64,000 nt of DNA from Rhodobacteraceae bacterium LMO-JJ12. Lineage in GTDB: Bacteria > Pseudomonadota > Alphaproteobacteria > Rhodobacterales > Rhodobacteraceae. The stretch spans positions 868,001 through 932,000 of the forward strand of contig JAKGBX010000001.1 of NCBI GenBank assembly GCA_021555075.1. The letters run 5' to 3'. The position numbers were made by a program, and so were the translations under genes. Shown here piece after piece: positions 51,712-60,105 of the stretch (position 1 is the stretch's first letter; each line of letters starts with the position of its first letter). The notes beneath the pieces were generated by a model that searched no databases, had not been told where the DNA came from, and saw only the letters and a list, made by a program, of their open reading frames with translations.

Positions 51712-52401
51712 ATGCCGCCACTACAACCGCAGGTACTTTTGGTTGAGGATGACCCAGCCCAGCGTGAGGTCTTGAGTTATAATCTGGTGGCCGAGGGGTT
51801 TGCCGTGCGCTGCGCCGAAAACGGCGAAGAGGCCATGTTGATGGTTGCCGAAGCTCTGCCCGATCTGGTGATTTTGGATTGGATGATGCCCTTGATGAGC
51901 GGGATCGAGGTTTGTCGTCAGCTTAAATCGCGCAACGAGACGCGCCATATCCCGGTGATCATGTTGTCGGCCAGATCTGAGGAGGTGGACACCGTGCGCG
52001 GTCTGGAGACCGGCGCGGATGACTATATGATCAAGCCGTATTCGGTAAATGAGCTTATGGCGCGCGCGCGCACGCAAATTAGGCGCACCCGCCCGGCGGT
52101 GGTGGGAAAGGGGCTGACGTTTGAAGATATCAGCCTTGATCCTGAAAGCCATCGCGTCACCCGTGACAACCATGATCTCAAGCTGGGCCCGATCGAGTTT
52201 CGGCTTCTGACCACTCTGATGGAGCGGCCGGGGCGGGTGTTCAGCCGCGAGCAACTGCTTGATCTGGTTTGGGGGCGCGAGATTTTCGTGGATGCGCGCA
52301 CGGTTGATGTTCATGTCGCGCGGCTGCGCAAGACGTTGATGCGATATGACGGGAGCGACCCGATCCGCACGGTGCGCGGTGCCGGATATGCGCTTGGATA
52401 A
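51712..52401 (+). CDS. phoB: phosphate regulon response regulator PhoB
   Basis: A 229-residue OmpR-family regulator. The receiver has the acidic pair (EDDP), phosphoacceptor Asp56 (VILDWMMP) and Lys in MIKPY; the C-terminal winged helix carries GREIFVDARTVDVHVARLRK. It binds Pho boxes such as that at 50896-50924, so it may control its own operon. Coupled to phoU by a three-base gap. It is convergent with the ABC permease gene, 21 bases away. Confidence 0.94.
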   Translation: MPPLQPQVLLVEDDPAQREVLSYNLVAEGFAVRCAENGEEAMLMVAEALPDLVILDWMMPLMSGIEVCRQLKSRNETRHIPVIMLSARSEEVDTVRGLETGADDYMIKPYSVNELMARARTQIRRTRPAVVGKGLTFEDISLDPESHRVTRDNHDLKLGPIEFRLLTTLMERPGRVFSREQLLDLVWGREIFVDARTVDVHVARLRKTLMRYDGSDPIRTVRGAGYALG

Positions 52402-52422
52402 AGCGCGACGGGGCGCGAGGGG

Positions 52423-53634
52423 TCATTGGTGTCGCAATGCGTCAATCGGATCCATGCGCGCGGCGCGGCGCGCGGGAAAATAGCCAAACAAGACGCCAAC
52501 GAGCGCCGAAAACCCGAAGGCGCCCAGGATGACCGTGATGTCGGGCGCAAACGGCACGGCAAGGGCATTTGCGCCCACCAGCGCCAGAGCAAGACCCAGC
52601 AGAATGCCGATGAGTCCGCCGATCAGCGAGAGCACGATTGCTTCGACCAGAAACTGCATCAACACCTGACGTTCGGTCGCGCCGACCGCCAGACGAATGC
52701 CGATTTCGCGGGTTCTTTCGGTGACGGACACGAGCATGATGTTCATGATGCCGATTCCCCCCACAAGCAGGCTGACGGCGGCGACGGCGGACAAGAGGCC
52801 GGTCAGAACCGTTGTAATGCCCGTCAACATCGAGGTGATCTGTTCGGTGTCAAAAACATTGAAGTCGTCATCCTCGCCCGGACTTATCCGGCGTCTTTCG
52901 CGCATCAGGCGTTCGATATCGGCCTTGGCCTTGTCTGTTGAAACGTTGTTTCGGATCGAGGCATAGATCATCGACACGTCTTGGTTGCCTGCCACACGGC
53001 GATGGAAGGCTCGGATCGGGATCAGCACCAGGTCATCTTGATCGCTGCCGAAGCTCGATGCGCCCTTGGCTTCGAGCACGCCGATGACGCGGCAGGAAAT
53101 CTGCTTGATGCGGATCACCTCGCCCAAGGGGCTTGAGCTGCCGAACAGCTCCTGTCGGACCGTCTCGCCCAGGATGCAGGCCGCGGTGCCGCTGCGCAAT
53201 TCGCTGTCGTAGAATTCGCGCCCCTCGGCGATGGGCCAATCGGTTGCCACGAGATAGCGGTTGTCGGTGCCGGTTATGTTGGTCGAATAGTTGGTATTGC
53301 CGAAAATCACGGTCATCATCCGCGAATTGCTGGGCGTGGCGACGGCGACGCCCGAAATCTGGCTGTCGATTGCGTCGACATCCTTGAGGGTCAGGGGGGC
53401 GGCGGTGCTGCCGGTGCCGCCGGGGCCGTTTTGCGCCTGTCCCGGTCGAATCATCAAGAGGTTGGTGCCAAGTTTGGAGACGTCGGCTTCGACCTGTGCG
53501 GTCGATCCCTGGCCAACGGTGACCATGGCGATGACCGCGGCCACGCCGATCACGATGCCGAGGACGGTCAGGAAGGAGCGCATGGTGTTGCGAAAGATCG
53601 CCTGCACGGCGAGATGAACCGTTTCAAGAAACAT
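52423..53634 (-). CDS. ABC transporter permease, MacB-like (FtsX fold)
   Basis: A 403-residue permease. One N-terminal span (about residues 20-42) precedes a large periplasmic MacB-PCD domain (about 45-270), and three spans follow near residues 275-300, 325-350 and 360-385, the usual MacB topology. In E. coli the ATPase and permease are fused; here the ATPase is a separate, overlapping gene. The ATG at 53634 lies 11 bases inside the ATPase 3' end. With the ATPase and the adaptor protein it should form a tripartite efflux pump needing an outer membrane channel not present here. Substrate unknown. Confidence 0.88.
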   Translation of the reverse strand: MFLETVHLAVQAIFRNTMRSFLTVLGIVIGVAAVIAMVTVGQGSTAQVEADVSKLGTNLLMIRPGQAQNGPGGTGSTAAPLTLKDVDAIDSQISGVAVATPSNSRMMTVIFGNTNYSTNITGTDNRYLVATDWPIAEGREFYDSELRSGTAACILGETVRQELFGSSSPLGEVIRIKQISCRVIGVLEAKGASSFGSDQDDLVLIPIRAFHRRVAGNQDVSMIYASIRNNVSTDKAKADIERLMRERRRISPGEDDDFNVFDTEQITSMLTGITTVLTGLLSAVAAVSLLVGGIGIMNIMLVSVTERTREIGIRLAVGATERQVLMQFLVEAIVLSLIGGLIGILLGLALALVGANALAVPFAPDITVILGAFGFSALVGVLFGYFPARRAARMDPIDALRHQ

Positions 53635-54346
53635 CGGCGACCTCACGGGTGACAAGGCTGTCGGATTCGATCTTGCCATCGACAAAATGGATCAGGCGCC
53701 CGGCATATTCGGCCATGTCGGGTTCGTGGGTGACCATCATGATGGTAATGCCCTCGTCGCGGTTCAGCTGGGTCAGCAATTCCATGATTTCGCGGCTGCG
53801 CGCCGTATCAAGGTTGCCCGTGGGTTCATCGGCCAACAACACATCCGGGCGGGTGACGATGGCGCGCGCGATTGCGACGCGCTGTTGCTGGCCTCCGGAC
53901 AGTTGCGAGGGGTCGTGATGTTCGCGCCCCGCCAGACCGACGCGCTCCAAGGCTTGCAGCGCCAAGGCCCTGCGCTCGGATTTTGCCATGCCCTGATAGA
54001 TCAGGGGCAGCTCGACATTGTCGATGGCCGAGGTCCGGGCGAGCAGGTTATAGCCCTGAAAAACGAACCCGAGATAGTTTCGCCGCAACAGCGCGCGCTG
54101 ATCGCGCCCTAGCGCGCCCACTTCGGCGCCCATGAAGCGATAACTGCCGCTGGTGGGGGTGTCGAGGCATCCGATCACGTTCATCGCGGTCGATTTTCCC
54201 GACCCGGAAGGGCCCATCACGGCCACGAATTCGCCCTTGGAGATGGTCAGGTCGACGTCTTGCAAGGCGCGCACTTCGGCTTCGCCCTCGCCATAAACCT
54301 TGCATATACCGCTGAGTTCGATCAGCGGCGCGACCGCGTGGCTCAT
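53624..54346 (-). CDS. ABC transporter ATP-binding protein, MacB/LolD-like
   Basis: A 240-residue ATPase. Walker A GPSGSGKST, signature LSGGQQQRVAIARA, Walker B DVLLADEP and switch MVTHEPD are intact. LolD and MacB ATPases share this pattern. The C-terminus (DSLVTREVADVS) overlaps the permease start by 11 bases, so the two are coupled. The start at 54346 overlaps the adaptor stop by four bases. Drives export of an unknown substrate. Confidence 0.9.
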   Translation of the reverse strand: MSHAVAPLIELSGICKVYGEGEAEVRALQDVDLTISKGEFVAVMGPSGSGKSTAMNVIGCLDTPTSGSYRFMGAEVGALGRDQRALLRRNYLGFVFQGYNLLARTSAIDNVELPLIYQGMAKSERRALALQALERVGLAGREHHDPSQLSGGQQQRVAIARAIVTRPDVLLADEPTGNLDTARSREIMELLTQLNRDEGITIMMVTHEPDMAEYAGRLIHFVDGKIESDSLVTREVADVS

Positions 54347-55596
54347 TGTGTCACCATGTCCACGACAACCCGGTCACCCTGGGCAAGTGCGCCGGCAACG
54401 ATTTCGGTGCGTATACCATCTGTTTCGCCGGTTTCGATCTCGACGGACTTCAAGTCGTCGCCGTTCGCGACCCAGACCGTGCGCAAACCGCTCTGGGCCT
54501 GTTGTGTGGTCGAGGCCGCGTGCGAGGGGGGCTTGAAAAGCAAGCCGAGAAAACCGCTGCCGCCGGCTTCTTCCTCGGCCTGAACGGGGGGTGAAAATCG
54601 CAGGGCGGCATTCGAGATTGTCAGGGCGTTGTCGAGATTGGCCACGGTGACATCTGCCGTTGCCGTCATGCCCGGACGCAAGAGCAGGTCTGAATTGTCG
54701 ATTGAAAGGATGCCTTCGTAGGTGACGACGCCGTCGATTGTCTGGGGCGCAAATCGCAATTCGGAAATGACGGCGGGAAAGGTGCGGTCTTGATAGGCTT
54801 CCACCGTGAATTGGGCGGTATCGCCAACATCGACCTTGCCGATATCGGCTTCGTCGATATCGACGCGCAGTTCCATACGCTTCAGATCCTCGGCAATGGA
54901 AAACAGGATCGGTGCCTGAAACGACGACGCCACGATCTGGCCGACATCGACGTTGCGTTCGAGCACAACGCCATCAATCGGGGAACAGATGCAGGCCTTG
55001 TTGAGATTGGCCTCGTCGACCTTCAGATCTGCGGCGGCGACGCGCACGTCGGCCCGCGCGCTGGCGACGGCTGCTTTTGCGCGGGCAAGCGCGGCATGGG
55101 CGGCCAGAAAACTCTGCGTTGTGGTCACGCCGCGACGGTCAAGCTCAAGCGCGCGTTCATAATTGCTTTGTGCTTCGTCCAGAGTTGCCTGAGCTTCGGC
55201 CACGCGGGCTTCGCGCGCGGCAAGAGTCGCGCGGCTATGCTCCAATTGCGCCTCCAGCTTCTCGGTATCCAGCTCTGCCAGAACCTGGCCCTTGGAAACG
55301 GTGCTGTTGTGATCAACCATGACTGATTTGATCGTGCCGCTGAGTTCGCTTGAAATTTCGACCAGGTTTGTCGGTTCAACCGAGCCTGTCGCCGTCACCT
55401 TTACAACAATCGCCGCCCGTTCAATCGAATCGGTTTCATAGGTGACGCCGCTGTTGGTGGAGCTCCACGCGAACCACATCCAACCGCCGCCAAGGATAAG
55501 GATGACAAGGATGGTCCAGATGATCCAACGGCGCGCCTTATGACTTGTGCTGCCGCTTGCGACGATCTGATCAATGTTGGTTTTTGTCGCGGGCAT
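54343..55596 (-). CDS. MacA-like periplasmic adaptor protein
   Basis: A 417-residue membrane fusion/adaptor protein. A single N-terminal membrane span lies at about residues 25-45 (WIIWTILVILILGGG), followed by a biotinyl-lipoyl-like domain, a long coiled-coil hairpin (about 100-200, EARVAEAQATLDEAQSNYERALELDRR), and beta-barrel segments. The start at 55596 (MPATKTNIDQ) follows AAGGA ten bases away; longer frames to 55776 have no coding features. It joins the MacB pair to an outer membrane channel. Leads the leftward three-gene operon, divergent from the GSCFA gene. Confidence 0.87.
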   Translation of the reverse strand: MPATKTNIDQIVASGSTSHKARRWIIWTILVILILGGGWMWFAWSSTNSGVTYETDSIERAAIVVKVTATGSVEPTNLVEISSELSGTIKSVMVDHNSTVSKGQVLAELDTEKLEAQLEHSRATLAAREARVAEAQATLDEAQSNYERALELDRRGVTTTQSFLAAHAALARAKAAVASARADVRVAAADLKVDEANLNKACICSPIDGVVLERNVDVGQIVASSFQAPILFSIAEDLKRMELRVDIDEADIGKVDVGDTAQFTVEAYQDRTFPAVISELRFAPQTIDGVVTYEGILSIDNSDLLLRPGMTATADVTVANLDNALTISNAALRFSPPVQAEEEAGGSGFLGLLFKPPSHAASTTQQAQSGLRTVWVANGDDLKSVEIETGETDGIRTEIVAGALAQGDRVVVDMVTQ

Positions 55597-55952
55597 TGAG
55601 AATGGTCCTTGTTTTGCCGTGAACCGACTTGCAGAGGGATTGGCCGTGCAATGAGACAGATTTTTTACCATGGGGTTCTCGCTGTCGTCATTGACGTAGA
55701 TCATTGGTTCGGGCCGTGAATGCATATCGCACAGTAAAGTGGCGGAAATGGCGAGGCGGCGCCGGGTTTGCCCCAATGCGGGTTGTGATGAGACCGCAGT
55801 AGGGGTAAGTTTTTCCGGTCATGAGTTTGCCGTGTACTACTTGGCGGTGAACGAATGCGGTCTGGGTGTGACGCCTGTCGAATTTGGGCCGTGTGATTGA
55901 CGATTCGTTGATGAAGATTCTGTTCAATCCACTGTCAATTAGGTGAAATACA
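55597..55952. other. 356-bp divergent promoter region, MacA / GSCFA
   Basis: Non-coding region between the adaptor gene (-) and GSCFA gene (+). A TTGACG sequence at 55897-55902 could be a -35 element for the GSCFA gene, but no clear -10 follows. An AGGTG ribosome site lies just before the TTG start. Nothing else is recognisable. Confidence 0.45.
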
Positions 55953-56987
55953 TTGGTAGACCATCCGTACAAGGGGCTTCCCGATAATCGATTCTGGAAA
56001 AGGGCAATTGCGGAAAAAGGTATTTTTGACCTTTCCGATGTCTACGAGAAAAAATTCGATATCGATCCAAATGAACCCATTGCGACCGCAGGCAGCTGTT
56101 TCGCTCAGCACATTGCGAAACGCCTGCAATCAAGCGGCTATCGCTATCTTGATGCGGAAGCCGCCCCGTTCAATTTCCCGCCTGACGATATGGAGGCGTT
56201 TGGATACGGGCTATATTCGGCGCGTTTCGGAAACGTGTACACCTCGCGGCAGCTTCTTCAACTGGCACAAAGAGCGTTTGGAAAATTTGAACCAGTTGAA
56301 CATATCGTGGAACACAAAGGTCGGATTTACGATCTGTTGCGCCCCACGGTTGAGCGCGACGGTTTCGCCAGTCGCGACGAGTATGCGGAAATTCTGCAAT
56401 ATCATCATCGTGCTGTCCGGCACATGCTTACACGTTGCGGTGTCTTTATCTTCACCTTCGGTTTGACCGAGGCTTGGGTGGATAAGCGGGACGGAACAGT
56501 CTATCCGATTTGTCCGGGCACTGCGGCGGGTGAATTTGATCCTGCCAAATACAGTTTCAAAAATTTCACAGTGTCGGAAAACCTGGCTGACATGCGGGAA
56601 TTCATTGAGTTGGTTCGAAGCGTCAATCCCGGTGTGAAGTTCATGTTTACGGTTTCACCCGTGCCACTTGTTGCAACCGCGGAAGAACGTCACGTAATGG
56701 TTTCGACGGTCTATTCCAAATCGGTCTTGCGCGCGGTGGCGGGCGAGCTGGAGCAGCAGGACCCCTTGATTGACTATTTCCCGTCATATGAAATCATTAG
56801 CGGTATCCCGTCGCGGAGCATGTTTTTCCTACCGGACATGAGGTCGGTGCATCCCAAGGGTGTGGATCTGGTTATGGAGCATTTCTTTAAGCAGCATCCG
56901 CCCGCAAGAGCGACGGTTTCGCATATTCAGCGTCAAGAAGAAGAACGTGATCCCGCCTGTGACGAGATCCTATTGGAGGCGGAATAA
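55953..56987 (+). CDS. GSCFA domain protein
   Basis: A 344-residue protein of the GSCFA family, an SGNH-hydrolase-related group. The family motif TAGSCFAQHI is at residues 45-54 with Ser48 as the possible nucleophile; FGLTEAW lies mid-protein and SVHPKGVDLV near the C-terminus may hold the Asp/His pair. GSCFA proteins are uncharacterised but are proposed carbohydrate-acetyl esterases or transferases. The start is TTG at 55953, with AGGTG upstream, so expression may be modest. Its stop overlaps the next gene start by one base. GC content is lower than the window average. Confidence 0.85.
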   Translation: MVDHPYKGLPDNRFWKRAIAEKGIFDLSDVYEKKFDIDPNEPIATAGSCFAQHIAKRLQSSGYRYLDAEAAPFNFPPDDMEAFGYGLYSARFGNVYTSRQLLQLAQRAFGKFEPVEHIVEHKGRIYDLLRPTVERDGFASRDEYAEILQYHHRAVRHMLTRCGVFIFTFGLTEAWVDKRDGTVYPICPGTAAGEFDPAKYSFKNFTVSENLADMREFIELVRSVNPGVKFMFTVSPVPLVATAEERHVMVSTVYSKSVLRAVAGELEQQDPLIDYFPSYEIISGIPSRSMFFLPDMRSVHPKGVDLVMEHFFKQHPPARATVSHIQRQEEERDPACDEILLEAE

Positions 56988-57751
56988 TGGGGTATGACTT
57001 TCAAGCACCGAAATACCATATTTTTGGCGATAGCAACGTGAACAGGCTTCTGGTTGCCTCGCAAGGAATGAGGGCGCAAATAGCGGCTTCCGGATTTCCC
57101 TTAGGTCTTGTTCGCGCGCTGGGTGCTGCGAACGAGTTCTATGCTCCTTTCTATGAACTGAGCGACTCGAAATTGCGGATTACTGATCCCAAGTTGAAAT
57201 CTCGACTGGAAGGCGAGCTTTGTGACGAAAACGGCTTCATGCATGAGCCGGATGGATCGCTGTGGCTGATATCCGGAGGGTTTCACACGCTCGGTTTCCT
57301 GAACAGTGCGCGCTGGGACACTCATCGGCTTTGGCGTGTCGGCTCGGACCGGCAGCTCGCACCTATCAGCGATGGGGCGTTCAAGGCTATGGTTCTCGAT
57401 CTCAACCGGTTCTTTTTGGGTTTCCTGAGAGACGCGATGGCGCTGGGATACCGCGTGGCGGTATTGTCTTCCGCGCCGCCGACCGAGAGATTCGTCGAGA
57501 GATTGGCCAGCAAAAAGTGGACGCGCGATGAGATACTGTTGATGGATGGCGCTGTTCGAGAGGTGATGACAACGCAGTTGGCCGAGATGGGCATAGCCCT
57601 TATTACTCCGCCGGAAGATGTGGCCAAGGATGGCTTTCTGAAATCAGAGTATCTGATGGCGAACCTCGCGGATTCGCACCATGGGGACGTCGAGTATTCC
57701 AAGAAATACCTGGGAAAGATTGCCGAAACTTGCGGGTATTCGGTAGCTTAA
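56987..57751 (+). CDS. SGNH-like hydrolase paired with GSCFA
   Basis: A 254-residue protein that starts with YHIFGDSNVNRL, where GDSN (residues 14-17) matches block I of SGNH esterases with Ser16 as candidate nucleophile. Near the end Asp229-x-x-His232 (ADSHHGD) matches block V. Blocks II and III are weak, so the assignment rests on these two. Overlap by one base with the GSCFA gene (TAATG) shows coupling. The pair may act in succession on a polysaccharide or lipid acyl group. GC content is low like its partner. Function not established. Confidence 0.7.
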   Translation: MGYDFQAPKYHIFGDSNVNRLLVASQGMRAQIAASGFPLGLVRALGAANEFYAPFYELSDSKLRITDPKLKSRLEGELCDENGFMHEPDGSLWLISGGFHTLGFLNSARWDTHRLWRVGSDRQLAPISDGAFKAMVLDLNRFFLGFLRDAMALGYRVAVLSSAPPTERFVERLASKKWTRDEILLMDGAVREVMTTQLAEMGIALITPPEDVAKDGFLKSEYLMANLADSHHGDVEYSKKYLGKIAETCGYSVA

Positions 57752-57770
57752 GTCGGTATAAATCGCTTTT

Positions 57771-58517
57771 TCAGCGCGCGAGCAGTTTTCTGCGCAGTTG
57801 GTTGATTTCGTCCGAGGGCATGCCGATGGATCTGAGATAACCGGTGGTCGAGCCGTGGCGGGTGTCGATCTTCTCAAGCGTGCGGGCCATGGTGGTGGCC
57901 GGGCTTTGCAGGAGTTTGGCATAGCTTTCGGTATCGCCGCCGCGCGCGCGCGACAGGGCGAGGAATTCTGTCACCAGATCGGGAATGAGTTCGGCGGTCA
58001 GAGTGTAATCGGCCACGATCTGATCATGTGAAACGTCGGCCACTCCGAGCAGCAGCGCGGCGATGATGCCAGTGCGGTCCTTGCCAGCGGTACAGTTGAA
58101 CAGAACGGCGCCGCGTTCGACCGTGGCAATTTCGGACAGGATCGTGCGGATCGCGGGGCCACGGGTGTCGAGCGCGGCGGTGTAAAAGGACAGCAGAGGA
58201 TCATCGCCCGGACGCCGTGTTTTGGAAAGGGCGGAGGGCGAGAGATCGTCAAACAGCGGCAGGTTGAGGAATTGCACCTCGGCGTAGTTTGCGAAGGGGC
58301 TTGGCTTCTCTCTGATTTCATCGGGCGTGCGCAGGTCGATCACCTTGTTCAGGCCTTCGCCGTGCAGACGTTTGGTTTCACTTTTTTCAAGTCGGTGAAG
58401 GCTGTCGGCACGCAGGAAGCGACGCCAGGGGATAGTGTCGCCAGACGCGGATTTGTAACCGCCGAGATCACGGATGTTATAGGCGCCCTGGGCCGGGAAA
58501 TGCCGTGAGGGGGCCAT
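57771..58517 (-). CDS. tyrosine/serine phosphatase family protein (CX5R)
   Basis: A 248-residue phosphatase. The CX5R signature is Cys142-TAGKDR-Thr (NCTAGKDRTG), with Arg148, and the N-terminal NIRDLGGYKS matches the Y_phosphatase3/Siw14-like family, which removes phosphate from tyrosine, phosphoinositides or polyphosphates. It starts in the preceding gene's stop (TGATG junction, 58515-58519), so it is coupled to the metallophosphoesterase. It is the last gene of a seven-gene operon starting at the peptide-type transporter. Substrate unknown. Confidence 0.85.
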   Translation of the reverse strand: MAPSRHFPAQGAYNIRDLGGYKSASGDTIPWRRFLRADSLHRLEKSETKRLHGEGLNKVIDLRTPDEIREKPSPFANYAEVQFLNLPLFDDLSPSALSKTRRPGDDPLLSFYTAALDTRGPAIRTILSEIATVERGAVLFNCTAGKDRTGIIAALLLGVADVSHDQIVADYTLTAELIPDLVTEFLALSRARGGDTESYAKLLQSPATTMARTLEKIDTRHGSTTGYLRSIGMPSDEINQLRRKLLAR

Positions 58518-59323
58518 CAGGCGAAGGTTTCCAGCCGGGCGCGATCGACGACGCCGATTTCGCGAGGCTCAGGCGTGAGCGGCACGAAAGAGACGCTTAG
58601 GCCCGAGGGGCGCCAATCGCAGATACCAAAGCTGGTGCCTTCGACAAGGCGCAGATCGGTGGTTTCAAGAAGGTCGACCGAGCTGTCGAGGCCGCCGGAG
58701 ACGAAAATGGGAATGCCGTGCCAATGCATCACCCGGTTGATGTGGATATGGCCCGACAGGATGCCCGCGACGTTGTGCCCGGCAAGGGCGGCGGCCAGCC
58801 GTTCGGTGCTGGCCATATCGAGCGTGGCCCAGGGCAGGCCGTTGGGGTCGATCCGGGGGGGATGGTGGATAACCAGCAGCTTTGGCAGGTCGGGATGGCG
58901 GGTGAGCGCGTGGGTGAGAAAGGTGAACTGGGCTTCGCAGATCGCACCGGCGACATGGCCGGGAACCGAACTGTCGAGGGTGATGATATGGAGGTCGCCA
59001 TGCACCACATCATGGAAATAGGGCGCGTCGGAACCGGCATTGCCGCGCATTTCGTGAAATGCGGCGCGTTTGTCGTGATTGCCAAGCGCCATGAGGAGGG
59101 GCGCCTTTAACGGGGCAGTGAGATCGCGAAAGAGGTTGTAGCTTGCGACATCGCCCATATCGGTGAGATCGCCGCTGGCGACGACAAAGGCGGGCTGCTG
59201 CGGCATGGCGTTGATGATTTCCACCATACGGCTAAGTATGGCGGGGTTATCGGCCTTGTGACCGGGTGCGCCCGCGCCGGGAGCCGAGATGTGGATGTCG
59301 GTGAGGTGGATGAAACGGGTCAT
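58517..59323 (-). CDS. metallophosphoesterase, CpdA-like
   Basis: A 268-residue calcineurin-like phosphoesterase. The metal-binding motifs are in order: LTDIHI (D-x-H), GDLTDMG (GD), GNHDKR (GNHD), VIHHPP and GHIHINRV (GHxH). CpdA-type members hydrolyse cAMP; others act on nucleotide or glycerophospho-diesters. The ATG overlaps the upstream ABC ATPase stop, placing it in the transporter operon, which suggests an imported phosphodiester as substrate. Cytosolic. Specificity is inference. Confidence 0.87.
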   Translation of the reverse strand: MTRFIHLTDIHISAPGAGAPGHKADNPAILSRMVEIINAMPQQPAFVVASGDLTDMGDVASYNLFRDLTAPLKAPLLMALGNHDKRAAFHEMRGNAGSDAPYFHDVVHGDLHIITLDSSVPGHVAGAICEAQFTFLTHALTRHPDLPKLLVIHHPPRIDPNGLPWATLDMASTERLAAALAGHNVAGILSGHIHINRVMHWHGIPIFVSGGLDSSVDLLETTDLRLVEGTSFGICDWRPSGLSVSFVPLTPEPREIGVVDRARLETFA

Positions 59324-60105
59324 GGGCGCGCTCCTGCGGCTTGCAACAGGGTTTGGGTATAGCTGTGGGTGGGTGCATGCAATATGTCCGTTGCGGCACC
59401 GGATTCAACCACTTTGCCGCGCTGCATGACCAGAACATGATCGCAGACCGAGGCGACAACTGCGAGATTGTGGCTGATGAAGAGTATGCCAAGGTCGAGT
59501 TCGTCCTGCAGATCGAGCAGCAGGTTGAGCACTTGTGCCTGCACCGAAACATCAAGGGCCGACACCGCCTCATCCGCCACGAGAAGTGCCGGGCGGGTGA
59601 CGATGGCGCGCGCGATTGCAATGCGCTGACGCTGACCGCCGGAGAATTCATGGGGGTATTTGGTGGCGTCCTTGGAGTGCAGGCCGACTTGTTCGAGCGC
59701 CTCGTCCACCCGTTTGCCGTTGTCTGTGGTGGCGCCGGTGGCGCGCAGCGGTTCTGCGATGGACCAGCCGACCTTGCGACGCGGATCGAGCGAGCCGTAG
59801 GGGTCTTGAAAGACCATCTGGAACTTCTGACGCAACTGGCGCAGGGCGCGATGTGAGAGGCTGTGTGGGCATTGACCCTGGAAGCGAATCTCGCCCGCGT
59901 CGGGGCGTTCAAACGCCATGACCATGCGGGCCAGCGTGGATTTACCAGACCCCGACTCGCCAACGATTCCGAGGGTTTCACCGGCTTCAAGTGTGAAGCT
60001 GGCGTTTTGTACGGCGGTGAGGACCGGCGCGGGTTGAAAGAGCGATTGGCGCGGCAGCCGGTAGTGGCGGGTGAGGCCGGTGGCTTGCAGAAGCGGAGCG
60101 GTCAT
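59320..60105 (-). CDS. peptide-type ABC transporter ATP-binding protein (DppF-like), short
   Basis: A 261-residue ATPase. Walker A GESGSGKS at residues 49-56, signature FSGGQRQRIAIARA, Walker B LLVADEA and switch ISHNLAVV are present. It is shorter than most DppF proteins (about 320), lacking the C-terminal oligopeptide-type extension. The start at 60105 overlaps the DppD-like stop by four bases. With DppD it powers the transporter. Coupled to the phosphodiesterase downstream. Confidence 0.9.
   Translation of the reverse strand: MTAPLLQATGLTRHYRLPRQSLFQPAPVLTAVQNASFTLEAGETLGIVGESGSGKSTLARMVMAFERPDAGEIRFQGQCPHSLSHRALRQLRQKFQMVFQDPYGSLDPRRKVGWSIAEPLRATGATTDNGKRVDEALEQVGLHSKDATKYPHEFSGGQRQRIAIARAIVTRPALLVADEAVSALDVSVQAQVLNLLLDLQDELDLGILFISHNLAVVASVCDHVLVMQRGKVVESGAATDILHAPTHSYTQTLLQAAGARP

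Noticed and set aside
52423-55776. Longer starts for the MacB permease and MacA adaptor
   Set aside because: The extensions run deep into the ATPase gene or into non-coding leader without ribosome sites; shorter starts fit the family.
55688-55972. 94-codon minus-strand ORF in the macA/GSCFA gap
   Set aside because: No ribosome site or family resemblance, and it overlaps the GSCFA start.
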